A stretch of DNA of 62,000 nt from Neocallimastix lanati (nom. inval.) (GCA_016946835.1 JACVTC010000096.1:585001-647000), one strand, 5' to 3'; positions 1 to 13,400 are shown, counted from the stretch's first letter. Notes: a model not told the origin generated them from the sequence alone. Numbers and translations: made by a program.

Positions 1-917
1 TTTCTTTTATTTTCTTTTTGTTAAATAGAAATAAATTATTAAAATATCATATATAATTATAAAATAGAATCAAACTTTTTTTTTTTTTTTTTTTTATAAA
101 AAAAAGGAAGTTAAAAAAAAAAAAAAAAAGATTAACTACTATTTTATTATTATAATAATTAATAATTCATTAGGATTAACTTTTATTTTATTTTATTTTA
201 TTTTATTTAAGTTTTAGTCTTGTTTTGTTTTGTTTTTTTACTTTTTGCATTTTTCCCCGCTTTTTTTTTTTTTTTTTTTTTTTTTTTTCTACTCCTATGA
301 TTATTATTATATTATATTATTACTATTAATTAAAATTATTATTCAAAAAATTATTTTATTTTATTATTTTTTTTTTTAAGTTTTAGTTTTGTTTTGTTTT
401 GTTTTGTTTTACTTTTTGCATTTTTCCCCGCTTTTTTTTTTTTTTTTTTTTTTTTTTTTCTACTCCTATGATTATTATTATATTATATTATTACTATTAA
501 TTAAAATTATTCAAAAAAAAAATTTATAATGATTATAATAATAACAGTTAAATATATAACATTTTTTTTTTTTTAAAAAATAATAATAATAGTAATTATA
601 ATAATAATAATAATATGGAACTATTATTTTTTAATTTTTTTTTTTTTTTTTTTAAATATAATTATTTTTTATCATTATCATTCAATTTTTATTTATATAT
701 ATATATTATAAAATATTAAATTTTATAAGATAATATTTTAAGATAATATTTTATACTATCACTATTAATAGTATAAAATATAAAAGATATGTTATTAGTA
801 GAGTTATTAGTATGTATGATTAATATTTTTTAATAATTACTTTTTAAATTAAATTAATGAATAAAAAAGAAGATAATAAAATTTTTTTTTTTTCATTATA
901 AAAAATAAAATTTAAAA
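1..917. other. AT-rich intergenic, no gene seen
   Basis: No open frame with coding character on either strand. The stretch holds T and A homopolymer runs and a direct duplication at about 209-518, listed separately. It lies downstream of the EXS gene, so its right edge is that gene's 3' untranslated region. Confidence 0.7.
209..518. repeat. Direct duplication, two copies of about 140 bp
   Basis: A block starting AAGTTTTAGT, followed by TTTTGTTTTG, TTTTTGCATTTTTCCCCGC, a T run and then CTACTCCTATGATTATTATT occurs at about 209-349 and again at about 378-518. The copies are nearly identical and differ mainly in T-run length and small indels. The CCCCGC core is unusual in such AT-rich DNA. Confidence 0.85.
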
Positions 918-3168
918 TTATACAAATCTCGTATTAAATAAATTTTTATTATCATTTTTTGATGCTGATGCTGAATTTATGGTTCTATAATCTCTACAAT
1001 CATCTTCAATTCTTACATATTCTGATCTTGTGTAAACCCACTATAAAAAAAATAAGTAAATAAAAAAATTGATTAGTAATGAAAAAAAAAAATAACAATA
1101 TTGTTTATATAAACTTACTTCTCTTTCTAATCTAAAGAAAATCCAGAGCCAACGTCTAATAATTTCTAAAAGACGAAGTAAAAGTCTTGATAATAACAAT
1201 TTTTCAATTTGCATTTTAATAATATCTTCTGGAACAGTTGGTGTATCATCTACTAAAAATGGATTCTTTAATTGGAAGATTGGAAAAACATCTACAAACC
1301 AAGTAAATCTTAACACTAAATCAACAATCATCACAACATAATAGGTCCAGTGTTTTGAAAAATGAAGTACTGGACGAAGAAGGAATGGGAAATTCTCATT
1401 TAAATTACTTCTTCTTTTTAATAATTCCCAATCATTAAAGACATCCCAATAATATGAATAAGCAGAATTAACAAAGGAAGCAATTACCCTAAAATATAAA
1501 ATTCATTATTTATACAATTATTTAAAAAAATAGAATAATAATATAAGAATAAAAGAATATAATAGTATAATAATAATAAAAGAATATAAGAATATAAGAA
1601 TATAATATAAGAATATAAGAATATAAGAATATAAGAATATAAGAATATAAGAATATAAGAATATAATATAAGAATATAAGAATATAAGAATATAAGAATA
1701 TAAGAATATAAAAATATAAGAATATAAAAATATAAGAATATAATGATATTATTAATTACAATTAATAATATATTAATAACTATATCTTACCAAAGAGTAA
1801 ATACCACTTTAGCATGCTGATATAATGGTTCTAATAATTCTTTTTCATTTGTATTTTTAATATCTGATTTTACCCAAGAATAGTAACCAGAAAGGATATA
1901 TAACGGAATGGAAGTAGCATATTTTATAGCATTAAAAAAACTTTTATTTCTTTGTTCCTTGGTTGCCTTAGTGAAATAATCAGCTATACATTGTCTTAAT
2001 CTAAATAAATATGGTACTCTATTTTATATGTAATTTAATAATTACATCAAAAAAAAAAAAAAAAAAAAAAAATCATAATCATTAATGATAATAATTAACA
2101 AATAAATAAAATTTTGAATAATTTATATAATTAATATTGTAATAAATATATTATTTTACTTACAATATCATTAATGAACCGAAAAGATCTAAAAGAATAT
2201 GGTGGTGTTTATGAATAGATATGTCTTTTAAAGATTTACCATTTGATGTTAATTCAGCATCACCATATCTTTTGTCTGCTAATGGAACGATGACTACTTC
2301 AATAAATATTTCAGCAAGAGCAACATACATATCACCAACTACTTTTGAGAAACTAGTAATAAGATCAGCTAAAACAACATCACTGAAAGACGTTTCGACC
2401 TTAAAGTTTGGAGTAACAATTCTCTTTAAAGCTCTATAAATATATAATATTAGAAAAAAAAAATATTAAAAAAAAATATTTTTGGTATATATATATTTCG
2501 AATAAATAATCATTATTATATATATTTTTTATAAAAAAAAATTAAATAAAATAATAAAAAAAAAGTGAAAATAATATATATATTAATAAAATAAAATTAA
2601 TATAATAATATAATAATGAATAATGTTTATATACATATATATATATATATATATTTTTCATTTAAATATATTAATAATTAAATATTATATATAATATCGA
2701 TACTTACTTTACAAATTTCATTCTTTCATTTTTATATAATGCTTTATTTGACATAAATAGGGTATAAAGTGAAATTAAAAGGGTTGCAACAGCAATCCAT
2801 TCTATAGTTGTTTTTTCCCAGTAAATCCCACAAATATTATATATTGTAGTACTAAAGAAAAAGATAAATGTATAGCTCATAGCTAATTTATATATATCTT
2901 TGTAGTTCACATAGTTCTTACTACTATTTCTTAATGGTCTCTCTTCGGCAGGTGTTAAGAGAAAAGAACAATCAATATTTGTTTTTTCTAATACATTGAT
3001 ATTAATCCCCCATAACCAAATACCGAGAAATAAAAAGAAAAGGGAATGATAAATTGTAGGTAAATTTATAATATACCTTTTTATACCTTGATAAAATATT
3101 AAAATGATTGTACCGGATAGTATAAAACTATATATGGTATATTTTATTGTTTTTGATATATTGTTCAT
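918..3168 (-). CDS. EXS-domain membrane protein (Erd1/Syg1/XPR1 family), five exons
   Basis: Exons 2708-3168, 2164-2433, 1791-2018, 1119-1488 and 918-1040 join in phase to 483 residues. All donors are GTAAG and all acceptors AG. The C-terminal half is a textbook EXS domain: FSDVVLADLITS, then PYLFRLRQC, then NSAYSYYWDVFNDW, then EIIRRWLWIFFRLERE with WVYTRSEYVRIEDD across the last junction. The N-terminal half has several hydrophobic helices (roughly residues 10-60 and 95-145) and the family pattern WGININVLEK. There is no N-terminal SPX domain, so it is closer to yeast Erd1-type proteins, which act in Golgi phosphate export and retention of Golgi enzymes, than to full SPX-EXS exporters of the XPR1 type. 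The substrate (phosphate) is inferred from the family. Intron 3 carries a run of ATAAGAATAT repeats. Confidence 0.88.
1555..1745. repeat. ATAAGAATAT tandem repeat in an EXS-gene intron
   Basis: About 18 tandem copies of the decamer AAGAATATAA, with small variants, inside the 302-bp intron at 1489-1790. It explains the unusual length of that intron. Confidence 0.85.
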
Positions 3169-5626
3169 TTTAAATTTAATTTCTCTTTTATATTAGTTTT
3201 TATAAAATATTTTTATTTTTTATTATTTTTTTTATTTATTTATATTTACTATATTTTTCCTTATTAATATTACTTTTTGTATTATTTTTAATTATTATTA
3301 TATATTACAATTGTTATTTTTTTTAATTTTATTTATTTTTATTTTTATTATTATAATTATTACTATATTTGTTTCTATTATTCTTTGCTAAATTATCTTT
3401 TTTCTATATATGTTATATATATATATATTTTTTTACTTTTGCTTTTTATTGATTATAACATTTCTTTATTTATAATAATAAATCATATAAATTATAAATA
3501 TTAGTTTCAAGTTTTCTACCAAAATTTTTACTAATATAAAAATAAATATATTTAAATCATGTTTGAATAATTTTAAAATATTTATTTATTCCTTTTTGAT
3601 TTTAGGCTTTAGTTTATTTTTAATGTTTATTTGTTTGTTTATTTTAAATATGGGGAAATAAAATATGAATTTCTACAAAATTATTGAATGATACTTTTGA
3701 TAGAATCTTAAATAATTAATATTTAAATATGTTTATTTTAATATAAGTATTGATTGAATAAATTTATCTTCTTTTTTTTTTCAACTATTTATATAAGATG
3801 AATAAAGAAAAAAAAAGGAACAATATATATAAATTTGTAATAGTAAAACAATAAAACTGTGCTTTATCCTTCAAAATTAACAATATATAAATTATGTGTC
3901 AAAAAAGAATTATTTTATATTATCAATTCATGTATATTATATATATAAAAATGAAAAAAAAAAAAAATATATATATATATATATATCTGTTTTCACACAA
4001 TTTTATATATATATTTATATCTTTATTTATACTTTCTTTTTTATATTTCTATTTCCAGATTAGCTATAATTTGAAGAATAAAATTTATATATATGTTATT
4101 TTTATATATACTTTCTCTTTCGTATGTTAAAATTAATTTTAATTTTTATGAATTTTCTTTAATAATAAAATTTTTTATTTCTCATTTTAATATTAAATAT
4201 TAAATTAATATTTATTTAGTTATTTATTTATTTATTTATTTAATACATAAAATAATAATATAAATACTACATAGAAAATGTATTTAGATATTATAATACA
4301 TTTTATTGTATTTATTTTTATATTATTATTATGGAATTAATTTCATAGGAAATGCTAAACATTCTTTCAATTAATCTTTGTATTTAAATGATATTATTAT
4401 ATTTAATAATAAATAATAAATAATAAATAACTGAATAATAAATAATAAATAAATGAGTAATTAATAATAATAAATTATTAATAAATTAATATATTAATTA
4501 ATAAATGAAATTGTATATTTAAATTGATATATAATATATACAATTGATTAAATTTATATATGACTTATATGATAAATTATTTAATATAAATAGAATAATT
4601 ATTTTAAACCAGTTCAAATTAAAATATTACTTTAATATATATATAAACATTTTTATAGTATAAAATAAATTTATATGTAATATCGTTTATTATTATTTAA
4701 AGTAAATTCCAATATATAGCAATTTGAATTATATTTAAATTTATTTTGACATTAAAAAAAAAACTACACTAAAATTATTATATATATTATAAGTAGTATT
4801 TTAATATATTATTTAATTAAATATCGCAATATATTTAATATCAAATCAATTAAAAAGTCTAACAATAATAAAAGATGACTTTGAAATTCTTTTAAATACA
4901 AATATATATATTAATATAAGATATTAAGTGTAAATATATAAATATAAATATATAATTATATTATTATAAATAAATATATAAAAATATAAATATGAACAAA
5001 AGTATAAATATATATAATATATATATATGAATATTATTTATATTTATATTTAAATATATTAATTTTATATCATATGAATATTTACATAAATTGAACTGAA
5101 AATTGAGAAATAACCCACAATAAAAATTTTTGATGGCTTTTTTTTTTTAAGAAATTTGAAATAAAACATAGATCTATGTCTAAGTACATATATAAATGTT
5201 GAATCACGTTATTTAATTATTTAATTAATTATTTAATTTTATTTATTTATACATTTTTTTTAATTAATGAAATGATTTTACCAAACTTTTTTTTTTTTTG
5301 TATTTACAATCAACTAAGAATTTGTTAATCTGTTTATGTTAAATGTATATGAATAATTTTATAAAAAAATATTAAAATTATTTATTTTTATTTTTAATAT
5401 TTATTTATATTTTATTATATTTTATATTATATAGATACATATAATTTATTTCATTTTTGAATTTTTTAAAAAAAAAAAACATTTTTTTATTTTTTTTTTT
5501 ACTCAAACTAAATTGAATTTCAATATAATATAAATCTTAATTTTTTTTTTTTTTATAATTGATAATTTATTCATAAATTTATACCTATTTATAAATATAT
5601 AATATTGTATTTAATAATCTTTATTT
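3169..5626. other. Divergent intergenic region between the EXS and Nsl1 genes
   Basis: About 2.5 kb of AT-rich DNA between two divergently transcribed genes. It must carry both promoters. I see T runs just upstream of the plus-strand start, as is usual for Dictyostelium, but no recognisable operator. A 78-codon open frame at 3894-4130 is only low-complexity Ile/Tyr/Phe from TA repeats and is not called. Confidence 0.6.
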
Positions 5627-7040
5627 ATGAGCAAAGATATAGAAAGCAATAGTGATAATAATATTATTAACAATAATAATAATAATACCACAATGGATAC
5701 TACCTTAAATACCCAAAAAGATTCTTTTCCAAAAATTTCAGTAGATTCACGCTATGATATTGAATTTTTGAAGACTCAATTTAGGGAAACAATAAAAAGA
5801 ATATGTGATGAAATGGAAAAAAATAATAATCTTTATCCACAAAACTTTGATGACATTAAAGTAACCAAAAAACGTAAAAGAGTTACAAAAGAAAAATTAA
5901 AAAAAAAATGGAGAAATGAACTGGACCAAGCAATGGAAAATGTATTCTTCATCATCTAATTCTTCTACTACTTTTAATATTATTTTAATTATTAATTCGA
6001 TATAATGTAGTTTTTTTATTTATTTATTTATTTTATTTTTTCTTCATTTTTAAGAATAAACTACTAATACTTATACAGATAAAATAGTTTATTTCAATCT
6101 AAATAAAATAGTTCCTAATAAAATCTTTTTTTTTTTTTTTTTTTTTGTTATTTTTCATGTGATAATATTTATAATAAAGTGGATTGAACAAATTTTTACA
6201 ATGGCAGGACCAAATATATTAATTGGTGGAGAACCATATGAAGAAGTTTTTAAAACATCAGAAGGTACATCTTATATTTTATATATCTATATAATAGTCT
6301 ATATACATTTCAAGTAAAATAATAATTTCTTTTATATTCGAAAATTTTTAATAATTTCCATATAAATTTTATATATATTTTTTTTTCCTGTATTCATTGA
6401 ATAATTAATTTATTATTCATTTAAAAAATAATATAAAGCACATGAACCTCTTGATGCCAAGTTAGCGAAAACACTTTCAGATTTAGATAAGCAAATTGCT
6501 ATATTACAAATTGAAATATCAGAACAAAGAAGAAAATATTCAGAAGCAATAAAAAAAATGACAATACAAGAAATAAATATTAAAAATAAAGAAATTAAAA
6601 AAACAAAGATTCATGATGTTTCTCCATCTATTATTGAAATAGGTAAATTTTATAAAATTTTATATATTATAATTTATTTTCTATTTCTTATATATATTTA
6701 AATTAAAAGGTTTACATTCGTGTATAAAATTTTATTAAAATAATTTAATTCCTGTTGATATAAAAATAGTTTAACTAAATTATTATTTATATATACTTCT
6801 ATACATATATATATATATAAATTTACAAAATTATTAAATAGATGATGATCCAGAAGTTCATTGGGAAAGTGTTCAAAAAAAATATCAAAATATATTACAA
6901 CTTGTAGGAGATTTAACAAAAAATGAAAAAAACGAAAATAATGTAAGTGAAAAAAAATAAATAAATAAATATATAATAATAATAATAATAATAATAAATT
7001 GATTGAGATAAAAATAATATATAAATATTAATACTAATTT

Positions 7041-7071
<31 letters not shown>

Positions 7072-7268
7072 GTATATGTTTAAAATTTAAATTTCAATAA
7101 ATTAAAACTTTATTATATTGATATTCATATATAAAGAATATTTATTCATCACTGATAGCCAAGTTGAAAAACATTGATACAATGATCACCAACTATAAAG
7201 AAGAAAAAAAAGAAAAAGAGGAAAAAGAGATAAAGGCTTCAACGTCAAAGAAAGCTAAAATAAACTAA
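5627..7268 (+). CDS. Nsl1/Mis14-like MIND (Mis12) kinetochore subunit, five exons
   Basis: Exons 5627-5941, 6180-6264, 6439-6642, 6842-6942 and 7137-7268 join in phase to 278 residues, close to the usual length of Nsl1 (human about 281). An N-terminal Asn-rich tail is followed by helical sequence. Then comes FTMAGPNILIGGEPYEE, which matches the Mis14-family pattern (A/E)PNISING. After it come EPLDAKLAKTL, a coiled coil, ISEQRRKY (family: RRxxYP), and a Lys/Glu-rich tail. Family members link the Mis12 complex to Knl1 and the outer kinetochore. Intron 1 has a weak donor (AAT|GTATTC), so the first exon could instead be read as a separate 110-residue protein ending at 5959. I join them because the reading frame upstream of the internal ATG at 6201 is open and matches the family. 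The gene is convergent with spsA. Confidence 0.6.
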
Positions 7269-7755
7269 AACAAAATAAAATAAAAATACAAAAAGACATG
7301 AAGACATAAAAAAAAAAAAAAAAAAACTATCATTCTTTAAAAGTAAATTTTTTGTTTTTTTTTTCATCTCTTAATGTTTAATTAACCTAAACATTAAAAA
7401 GTGATATTTTAATAATACTATTCATTTAATTCTATTTAATCAAGAACAAAAAATTGTATATAAAAATGTTTTTATACCACATTATAATAATAAATAATTT
7501 TAATAACTACAATAGTACATATTTCATTATTCCTTTTTATTTAAAAATATACCAAAATTTCTTTATTTATTCCATTCTATATCTATTTACATATTTTAAT
7601 TTAAAAATGAACATAACCTTTATAATAAAACACACAAAACTTTTATATAAAAATAATTTTTTTAAAAAAAAAAAAATATAAATTTATTTTATTTTATTTT
7701 TTTTTTTTTTTTTAATTTTATTTATTTATTTTTTTTTTATTTATTTTATTTTTTG

Positions 7756-7800
<45 letters not shown>

Positions 7801-8012
7801 CCTTTTTTCAAAAATACTTTTTTTGTATTTTCTTTATTCTTTTTTTTCTTTTTGTCTGTATGTTTAGCTTTTTAACTTTATTAGATTTAAAATTTTTTCA
7901 ATGTAAAAAATTTTTTTTGAATTTATTTTCTTTTCATTATTTGCATTGTAAAAGCTATATCACTTTCTTTTTTTTCTTGGAAAAGTTTTTTTCCGTTTTT
8001 GTTTTATTACAT
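7269..8012. other. Convergent 3' intergenic with long T tracts
   Basis: This holds the 3' ends of the Nsl1-like gene and spsA. Two long T runs at about 7692-7711 and 7766-7800 dominate. The 75-codon frame at 7454-7681 is low complexity and is not called. Confidence 0.6.
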
Positions 8013-9267
<1,255 letters not shown>

Positions 9268-10278
9268 TTTTTAAGTAATACTTTTTATTTAAAAAAAAAA
9301 AAAAAGATAGTGATTAAATTTAATAAATTAAAAAGTGTAGTATTTTAAGATTAGAAGGAAAATGAAGCCTTTTTATACTGTGTAAGAAATAAAATAAAAA
9401 CTATATATAAAAATATATATATGTATAAATATTAATAATAATTTATATATTTATTTTTTATTCAATACAATTGTTAATATATAATTACTTTTATTAAAAT
9501 AAATTAAAAATATACAATCTCTTTTATTGAATATATAATCCATATAATAATATTAAATATTAAAAATTTAATCAATATATATTCTGTATATATAATTATA
9601 ATTATTATTAAATAAAATTTTTAAATCTTTATTAAAAAAAAAAAAAATTAAACCATTTAGCCAATTATTTTACTGTATAATATATGACGAATGTATATAT
9701 TTTTATATACTAACATATATTAGAAAAAAAAAAAAAAACTGAATATTTCAAATCATAAAAGAATTTTATTATACATATCAGTATAATTATAATATAAACA
9801 GTCAATATAAATTAATTTTTAAAAAAAATAAAATAAAATAAAATAAAATAAAATAAAATAAAATAAAATAAAAATAAAAAAATAAAATAAAAATAAAAAA
9901 ATAAAATAAAAATAAAAAAATAAAATAAAAATAAAAAAATAAACTAATACTCAGAATAAAAGCTAAGCACTATAATATTTTAATTTTAATTTTATTAAAT
10001 ATTTTATTTAATTTTTTTTTTTTTGACTGGAGTTAATGAAAGGGAAAGTCAATAGGGCCTACAGTCTATTTCTTAAATGTATCAGACTTTGATTGGATTC
10101 TTTGCCATATCGTTTCAGCTTTGACGACGAAAGAATATTTATTATTTATTTAATTATTAAAAAGCAAGCCACATATAAAAATACGCCATATTGTGAGATA
10201 CACGATTGAGAAACACAGTAGATTCATTAATCCTTCCTTCTGTAAAAATATATATATATATATATAAAGTTTGAATGT
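9268..10278. other. spsA upstream region, AT-rich with one GC-richer patch
   Basis: The promoter of spsA must lie here, but no known element is recognisable. About 9821-9945 is a run of AAAATA/AATAAAAT pentamers. The patch at 10025-10260 is described separately. Confidence 0.55.
10025..10260. other. GC-richer unexplained patch, no ORF
   Basis: In a region otherwise near 10-15 percent G+C this stretch carries GAAAGGGAAAGTCAATAGGG, CCTACAGTC and CTTTGACGACGAAAG. It has small inverted repeats: TTGACT at about 10023 pairs with AGTCAA at 10046-10051, and AGTCT pairs with AGACT around 10064-10087. No coding frame is visible on either strand. It could be an unrecognised non-coding RNA, a promoter block of spsA, or an end of the adjacent transposon relic. 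Confidence 0.35.
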
Positions 10279-10297
10279 GGTCCAAAACGCCAATTTT
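10279..10297 (+). repeat. Left inverted repeat of the MULE-like element
   Basis: GGTCCAAAACGCCAATTTT, the exact reverse complement of 14079-14097. An exact 19-bp match containing CGCC is not expected by chance in this base composition. Confidence 0.75.
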
Positions 10298-11079
10298 TTT
10301 TTTTGAAATTTTAATAAGCCATCTATTTATTTGTGGCTTTTAAAATTTATATTATAGCGCCATAAAATTTAATAAATTTTAAGTAAAAAAGAAATAAATG
10401 TATAAATAAATAAGTAAATAAATAAATAAATAGAAATTTAAAAAGGTCAATAAAAAATAAAATATTTTTATATAATTTTTTTTTTTTTTGACAATCTTGT
10501 AATAAGGAAAATGATAAATAATTATTTTCCTTATAACCTTATTTTTATATATTTTATTATTAACATTTATATTATATTTTTATATTTTATATTTTATTAT
10601 TGATATTATATTTTTCTATTTTTCTATTAATATTATATTTTTATATTTTTAAATTTTTATATTTTATTATTAATATCAATATAACATCTTTATATTTTAT
10701 TATTAAAAATTTTTATTTTATAAATTTATATTTAAATTTATATTATTTAAAATATTAATTTTTTATATTATAACTAAAACTTTAGTTGTTATTATAACAT
10801 CTTAATAATAGGATTAAACCTTTTATTTTATATATAATTTATATATAAAATATTAAATAATAATAAAAATTACAAAATAATATTTTTATAAGACTTAAAT
10901 TATAACTGTAAATTGAAATTTCAAAAATTAAAATTTGTTGTTCACATTTCAATTACTATTTATATATTACAGCAACCGTATTGTAGAGATATATAAATAG
11001 GTTTTTTACACATATGAATTCACATGTCTATCCCATATTATATATATGGGCGTGTAAAGAACATATATACTTTGGTATA

Positions 11080-11460
11080 TATATCTTATACGATATCAGT
11101 ACGACGTCGGCGCTCCAAATTCCTAAGCAGAAGTAGCTCCAGTAGACATGTTTTGCCAAATAACATCCGTGCCATCCTATAGAAATTGAACTCGTAACCC
11201 TCTCAGTATAGGCTTTACAACTACACTAGGATGCTACGGGTGATCAAATATAGAGATTAAGTACGTGGCAATCCAATAATGGTAGGAGCGGAATTAATAC
11301 TTACCTGAAATTGTGCCATTATAACCCCTTTACCCTTTCTCCAAACCCTATCGGGAAAATCAGATCAAGAATAGATACCAGCAGGGTTGGCTGGACACCA
11401 GATGATTATTAAGTCCACCACATAACAACCAGTAGAAAGCCCAGTTCTACTTTATATGTT
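11080..11460. other. GC-rich island of unknown nature inside the MULE-like element
   Basis: About 380 bp of roughly 40-45 percent G+C set in DNA of about 10-15 percent. Neither strand has a frame longer than about 30 codons. The minus strand holds a tRNA-like stretch (11173-11233). At 11297-11307 the plus strand reads ATACTTACCTG, which is the 5' end of U1 snRNA; equivalently, the minus strand reads CAGGTAAGTAT, a perfect splice donor. Just upstream, ATCCCATAT at about 11033 resembles the upstream element found before Dictyostelium small-RNA genes. The makeup suggests a structured RNA or RNA-derived insert, or cargo carried by the transposon. Identity unknown. Confidence 0.5.
11173..11233 (-). 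ncRNA. tRNA-like sequence with A-box and B-box (pseudo-tRNA or SINE head)
   Basis: On the minus strand CATCCTA at the 5' end pairs over seven bases with TAGGATG at the 3' end. Inside are TAGTGTAGTTG (A-box, cf. TRGYNNARNGG) and GAGTTCAATTTC (B-box, cf. GGTTCRANTCC). The span is about 61 nt, shorter than a tRNA. No clean anticodon arm can be drawn and the T stem pairs poorly. It is better read as a decayed tRNA, a pol III promoter relic or the head of a SINE than as a working tRNA. Confidence 0.3.
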
Positions 11461-11706
11461 AAAAAATGCTATATATATTTGTTGTTTTAAAAAGACTTAA
11501 AAGTTAATAATTTAATTAGATTATAATATAAATAAAATAAATAATTAATTCATAAATTCTTTATTAGTATATATATAAAAAAAAAATAATAATTAATATT
11601 AATTTAGAATAAATAAATAATTAAATTTTTTTTATATACATTTAATAAATAATTTATTTTTAAATAATAAAAATAAAAATATTTTCATATATACTTTATG
11701 TATCTG

Positions 11707-11737
<31 letters not shown>

Positions 11738-11891
11738 ATTAAACGAAAAAGAAATAATTAAAATACTTTTTATCTTTTAAAAAAAATTGAATATTTAATT
11801 GTTCAGAATTAATATTAAAAAATAATATTTAGATAATTAATATAATAATTTAAAAAAGATATAATTAAAAATTATATATTAAAATTTATAA

Positions 11892-13400
11892 ATGGAAGAA
11901 AACATAACTATTTATATAAGTGAGCCTAACAAAGGAGAAGAACAAATCATTATTAATAAACAATATAAATTTAATTTTTCACATTCAAGGAAAGATAATT
12001 CAAGAGTTTATAAATGTACCGAATATAAAAAAAAAATAATAAATGTAAATCTTTTATTATTTTAAATAATGAGAAAAGAAATCTTAAAATATGAGAGTTT
12101 ACATAATCATCCTGGAAACGAATACAGTGTATCCCTATCTGTAATGAAACATAAAATTAAAGATGAAATTAAAAAACATTCAAATCCTTTTGATATAAAA
12201 CGAAAAAGACTATATAATGAAATTTCTAAAGAAATGGGATTTATATATCCGTGTCCAGAATATATTTCAGTTAAAACTCTAATATTAAGAAGTATTAATA
12301 AAAAACTACCATCCAATGTAACAATTTTTAATGAAATTCCTAATGAATCTGAATATTATAAAACTGAACGAAATGAAGATTTTATGGTATTCAAAGATTC
12401 TGATTTAGTAATTTTTCAATCCCCTTTTCAAGCCAAATTATTTAAGAAATATAATAATGATATATTTTGTGGATGGTACTTTTTATATCGCACCTAAATT
12501 TAGTCAACAAGTGTTTATTACTAGAACTTACGTTAAAAAATTGAATAGTTTTTATACTACTTCTTATGCAATATTAAGAAATAAAAAAGCAAAAAACATA
12601 TAAAATATTATTCAATAAATTAAAACAAAATTCTAATAATAATATTATAACTGAACCAAAAAAAAGTACATTGCGATTTTGAAAAAAGGCATATCCAAAG
12701 CAGTTATAAAAAATAATTCCTAATATAAATATTAAATACTGTATTTGGCATTATAAAAATTTATTAGAAATTAAAAAAGAATGAATTGTGCCGTAATGAA
12801 GTGAACGATGATGAAAAAATATTTAATTATTACAAAGGAATTTCAAACTTACCATTTATCAACCCTGAATACATAATGGATATTTTTTCATTAATTAAAA
12901 CTAAATCCATTGAAAAAAAATTCTTGTCAATTTTTAAAATTTTTAGAATATTTTTATGAAACATATTTTATTTGGTTACGATATGAAAAGTTAGAATTAT
13001 TATAATAATATTGAACATATAATCAACAATGCTTCAGAATCACTCAATAATTCTTTAAATAAACTATTTCCAATGAAACCAAATTTTTATGAATTAATAA
13101 ATAAATTAAAAGAACAGGAACATTTATCATATTATGATTACCAAATGAAAATAAAAGGAATTTGGAGAATGAAAAAAAAAAAAAAAAAAAATAAAACCAA
13201 AAACTGATGAATTTAATATCTTAATTGAAAAATACAAAAATAAAGAGGCCAAGTTAATTGATATTAAATATGATAGAAGTGATCTTACTAAATTGTGGTT
13301 TGAATGTTTAACTAATTTAAATAATATTTTATAAATATTATTTTATAATAAATAATTATGAAATGATAGAGGAATTTCCAAAAGAAAAAATCATTAAAAT
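11892..13400 (+). pseudogene. FLYWCH/MULE transposase pseudogene
   Basis: A 57-codon frame from 11892 has the FLYWCH-finger pattern (INKQYKFNF...SRVYKCTEYKKK). After a frameshift near 12060 the next frame (12069-12497) continues SLHNHPGNEYS and a helical linker. It then reads DLVIFQSPFQAKLFKKYNND and breaks again near 12470, where the plus-one frame gives DGTFYIAPKFSQQVF, the first DDE block (DGTF) of MULE transposases. Beyond, fragments in several frames keep the family order: STLRFEK (the second catalytic Asp appears to be replaced by Arg), NLPFINPEYI, NNIEHIINNASESLNNSLNK and a C-terminal segment, with several stops and a poly-A run at 13172-13190. It is clearly non-functional. Confidence 0.75.

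Noticed and set aside
2221-2439. 72-codon frame on the plus strand
   Set aside because: Antisense of the EXS-gene second exon.
3894-4130. 78-codon frame
   Set aside because: Low-complexity Ile/Tyr/Phe from TA tracts, with no splice partner or family pattern.
5941-6179. U12-type intron in the Nsl1-like gene
   Set aside because: GTATTCTTC is near the U12 GT-type donor but has two mismatches, and no branch-site-like sequence lies before the acceptor.
11173-11233. Functional tRNA gene
   Set aside because: A- and B-box-like words and a seven-base acceptor stem are present, but the span is too short and the anticodon and T arms do not form.
11297-11460. U1 snRNA gene
   Set aside because: The first 11 bases match, but stem-loop I, the U1-specific loops and a clear Sm site could not be recognised.
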